NCBI GenBank assembly: GCA_903930665.1
Contig: CAIYZI010000274.1
Location: 1-5,181, forward strand
DNA: 5,181 nt
Reading direction: 5' to 3'
Origin: an uncultured beta proteobacterium
GTDB taxonomy: Bacteria; Pseudomonadota; Gammaproteobacteria; Burkholderiales; Burkholderiaceae
The first letter of the stretch is position 1, and the number at the start of each line of letters is the position of its first letter. The notes beneath the pieces were generated by a model, which worked only from the letters and a program-made list of their open reading frames with translations, was not told the origin of the DNA and ran no database searches. The position numbers and the translations under genes are program-made. Positions 3,269-5,181 of the stretch are shown piece by piece.

Positions 3269-5181
3269 ATGAGGTGAGATCAAATCCTTTGGTGCTGAGC
3301 CATGGCAATCAAGTGCAATACCGTGGCAAAACCTACATCATCAAACAAGAATCAACTAATTTTGAAACCATTGTTTTATGTGATGCCGATACGGGTGAAC
3401 TTACCGAAGCACCCATTTCAGAGCTCTTGCCAACGCAAGCCAAACGCAAAGTCATTTCTAAAGACCTGAGCGCGCAAGACCCCAAAGCCCTTGCAAAAGC
3501 CAAGCTCAAATATGAGCTCATTAAATCGCTCATTAATAACCCCAACCGAACTACTGCTCAGATTAAAGAACTAGCAAAAGTATCTGGGGTGCATTACACC
3601 AGCATCTATAGCTGGCTGCGCCATTTTGAAACTACGGGAACGGTGAGCGCACTCATTCGGCAAACGAGGTCTGACAAAGGCAAAACGCTTTTAGATAAGC
3701 AAATTAATGACATCATCGCCAGTTGTATTGATATTCATTTTTTAACTAAGCAGAAAAAGTCTGCTGCTAAAGCGATTATGGAGGTATGCAAGGCCTGCGC
3801 CAAAGAAGGTATTGCAGCCCCCCATCCAAATACCATTCGCAATCGCATTAAAGGACTGGGTAGCTACCAAAAGCTAAAAGCCCGGGAAGGTAATAAAGCA
3901 GCGCGCGATAAATATGCACCTATTAAAGGCCATATTCCGGGGGCAGACTTTCCGCTGGCGCTTACCCAGATCGATCACACCTTAATCGATATGATTTTGG
4001 TCGACGATGTCAGTCGCCAGCCCATTGGCAGGCCTTGGCTCACGCTGATCATGGATGTATATTCCAGAATGATTTTGGGCTTTTACATCTCCTTTGATCC
4101 ACCGGGCAATTTATCTACCGGTCTTTGTCTATCTCATGCATTTTTGAGAAAAGAGTCCTGGCTAGCTAAATTTGATATTGAAACGAAGTGGCCCTGCTGG
4201 GGAAAGCCTAGGACCATTTTGGCTGATAACGCTAGAGAGTTTCGGGGCAATATGCTCAAAAAGGCGTGTGAGGAATATGGCATTACTCTGGAGTGGCGGC
4301 CTGTAAAAACCCCGCACTACGGTGGTCATATTGAAAGCTTACTGGGCACCCTCAATGAAGAAATCAAGGCGCTGCCTGGAGCTACTTTTTCCAACCCGAA
4401 AATGCGCGGCACCTATAACTCGGATAAAGAAGCTGTTATGAGCTTATCCGAATTTGAGCGCTGTTTTACCATTTTGTGCACACAGATTTATCACCAGAAA
4501 AAACACTCTCAAATCGGAAAATCACCGCTTGCTAAATGGGAAGAAGGTATTTTTGGCAGCGATCAAGTCAAAGGCATTGGGATGCCACCCATCATTACCG
4601 ATGAACAGCGTCTCAAGCTTGATCTCATGCCTTATGAAATCAGAACAGTGCAACCTTATGGCATCGTTTGGGACCATATTGAGTATCAACATGATGTCCT
4701 GCGCCGCTGGATTAATGCGCAAGATCCGGGCAACCCTAAAGCCAAACACAAGTTCTTATGCAGGCGAGATCCCAGGGACATTAGTAGCATCTGGTTTTAT
4801 GACCCAGAAGTAGAGCAGCATTATCAAATACCGTACCGCAATACCTCCCATCCGCCAGTGAGCATTTGGGAGTGGCGCAAGGCAGAAAAACGGGCGGAAG
4901 AAAGCCATCCCAACACTCCCATTGATGAAAACCTCATCTTTAGCGCTTATGACAAGATCCAGGAGGTGGTTGAAAAGGCTAAGAAAGAAACCAAATCGGT
5001 TCGCAAAGAGGCGCAGCGCAGACGGGTTGGAATACAGAATGCTAAAGCGCATCTGTCACAAGAGTCCAAACCTACTGAATCAGACTCAGATACAGAATCT
5101 TCAAAGACCAAAAAAGCAGATGCGCCAAAAAGAGTGGTGCGCACCTTTGAGATTGATGATATGCAAGAAGATGGCTCATGA
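3265..5181 (+). CDS. tnsB: TnsB-like DDE transposase (Tn7/TniA family)
   Basis: This 638-residue protein recognises transposon ends and performs 3'-end cleavage and strand transfer. In order: an N-terminal small beta domain (about 10-55); a helix-turn-helix (about 96-120, AQIKELAKVSGVHYTSIYSW); a second DNA-binding helical domain (about 145-205, ending PHPNTIRNRIKGLG); an rve/DDE domain (about 228-375); a Mu-type C-terminal beta-barrel (about 440-530, with RRDPRDISSIWFYDP); a charged coiled-coil segment (about 540-600); and an acidic tail ending MQEDGS. The triad is Asp237 in QIDHT, Asp321 in LADNAREF and Glu357 in GGHIESLLGTLN, giving DD(35)E spacing. TTG start with GGAG; it overlaps tnsA by 4 nt. 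The C-terminal tail of TnsB contacts TnsC in Tn7, and the tail here fits that role. The gene appears intact. tnsC probably begins in the ATGA at its end. Confidence 0.94.
   Translation: MNEVRSNPLVLSHGNQVQYRGKTYIIKQESTNFETIVLCDADTGELTEAPISELLPTQAKRKVISKDLSAQDPKALAKAKLKYELIKSLINNPNRTTAQIKELAKVSGVHYTSIYSWLRHFETTGTVSALIRQTRSDKGKTLLDKQINDIIASCIDIHFLTKQKKSAAKAIMEVCKACAKEGIAAPHPNTIRNRIKGLGSYQKLKAREGNKAARDKYAPIKGHIPGADFPLALTQIDHTLIDMILVDDVSRQPIGRPWLTLIMDVYSRMILGFYISFDPPGNLSTGLCLSHAFLRKESWLAKFDIETKWPCWGKPRTILADNAREFRGNMLKKACEEYGITLEWRPVKTPHYGGHIESLLGTLNEEIKALPGATFSNPKMRGTYNSDKEAVMSLSEFERCFTILCTQIYHQKKHSQIGKSPLAKWEEGIFGSDQVKGIGMPPIITDEQRLKLDLMPYEIRTVQPYGIVWDHIEYQHDVLRRWINAQDPGNPKAKHKFLCRRDPRDISSIWFYDPEVEQHYQIPYRNTSHPPVSIWEWRKAEKRAEESHPNTPIDENLIFSAYDKIQEVVEKAKKETKSVRKEAQRRRVGIQNAKAHLSQESKPTESDSDTESSKTKKADAPKRVVRTFEIDDMQEDGS
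5178..5181 (+). other. Probable start codon of the next operon gene (expected tnsC/tniB)
   Basis: The tnsB stop lies in ATGA, so an ATG at 5178-5180 overlaps it by the same coupling style as tnsA-tnsB. A purine-rich AAGAAG (5165-5170) lies 7 nt upstream. The gene itself is outside the window, so its identity as the AAA+ regulator is an expectation from Tn7-like operon order. Confidence 0.5.

Noticed and set aside
4454..4813. Open frames within tnsB on both strands (also 3333-3545, 4522-4749, 4756-5052, 4947-5144)
   Set aside because: tnsB is clearly coding across all of them, with conserved domains; these are shadow frames.
1..5181. CRISPR array, tRNA or rRNA genes
   Set aside because: No regularly spaced repeats and no tRNA- or rRNA-like segments were seen on reading both strands.

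Overview
The window looks like the edge of a mobile island in a proteobacterial chromosome. The only recognisable housekeeping gene is ubiK at the left end, an accessory factor for ubiquinone synthesis. Its sequence style (MQKPGEILEQ start, LVTREEFD core, short coiled-coil tail) and the moderate-to-low GC suggest a betaproteobacterium, possibly a freshwater Burkholderiales such as Polynucleobacter. That placement is inferred from sequence style and was not checked by a database search.

Layout from left to right: (1) 1-363, a good sigma70-like promoter and ubiK on the + strand. (2) 409-1029, a predicted lipoprotein of unknown function on the - strand, convergent with ubiK. (3) 1030-1200, an AT-rich divergent intergenic region with a dyad. 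(4) 1201-1668, a small + strand gene whose protein follows the core of PilT/PilU/GspE-type secretion ATPases but has lost Walker A, the catalytic Glu and the Asp box. (5) 1683-2279, a - strand gene convergent with (4) that resembles ADP-ribosyltransferase-fold proteins. (6) 2280-2620, a 341-bp non-coding stretch rich in short dyads; it is the likeliest place for the end of the transposon. (7) 2621-5181, tnsA and tnsB of a Tn7-like (Tn6022/TniC-TniA-like) element. The two genes overlap by 4 nt, and tnsB ends in an ATGA that probably begins tnsC just beyond the window.

TnsA (restriction-like endonuclease) and TnsB (DD(35)E transposase) would together make the double-strand cuts of cut-and-paste transposition. 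The target-choosing genes (TnsC, and TniQ/TnsD or CRISPR parts) lie outside, so the targeting route cannot be read here. The region between ubiK and tnsA is probably accessory DNA. The two odd genes at 1201-2279 are bracketed by a 12-bp direct repeat. The left copy of that repeat is fused directly to a 13-bp sequence that recurs in front of tnsA, which looks like a trace of rearrangement.

The most interesting items are the degenerate secretion-ATPase-like protein, its ART-like convergent neighbour, and the composite repeat junction.
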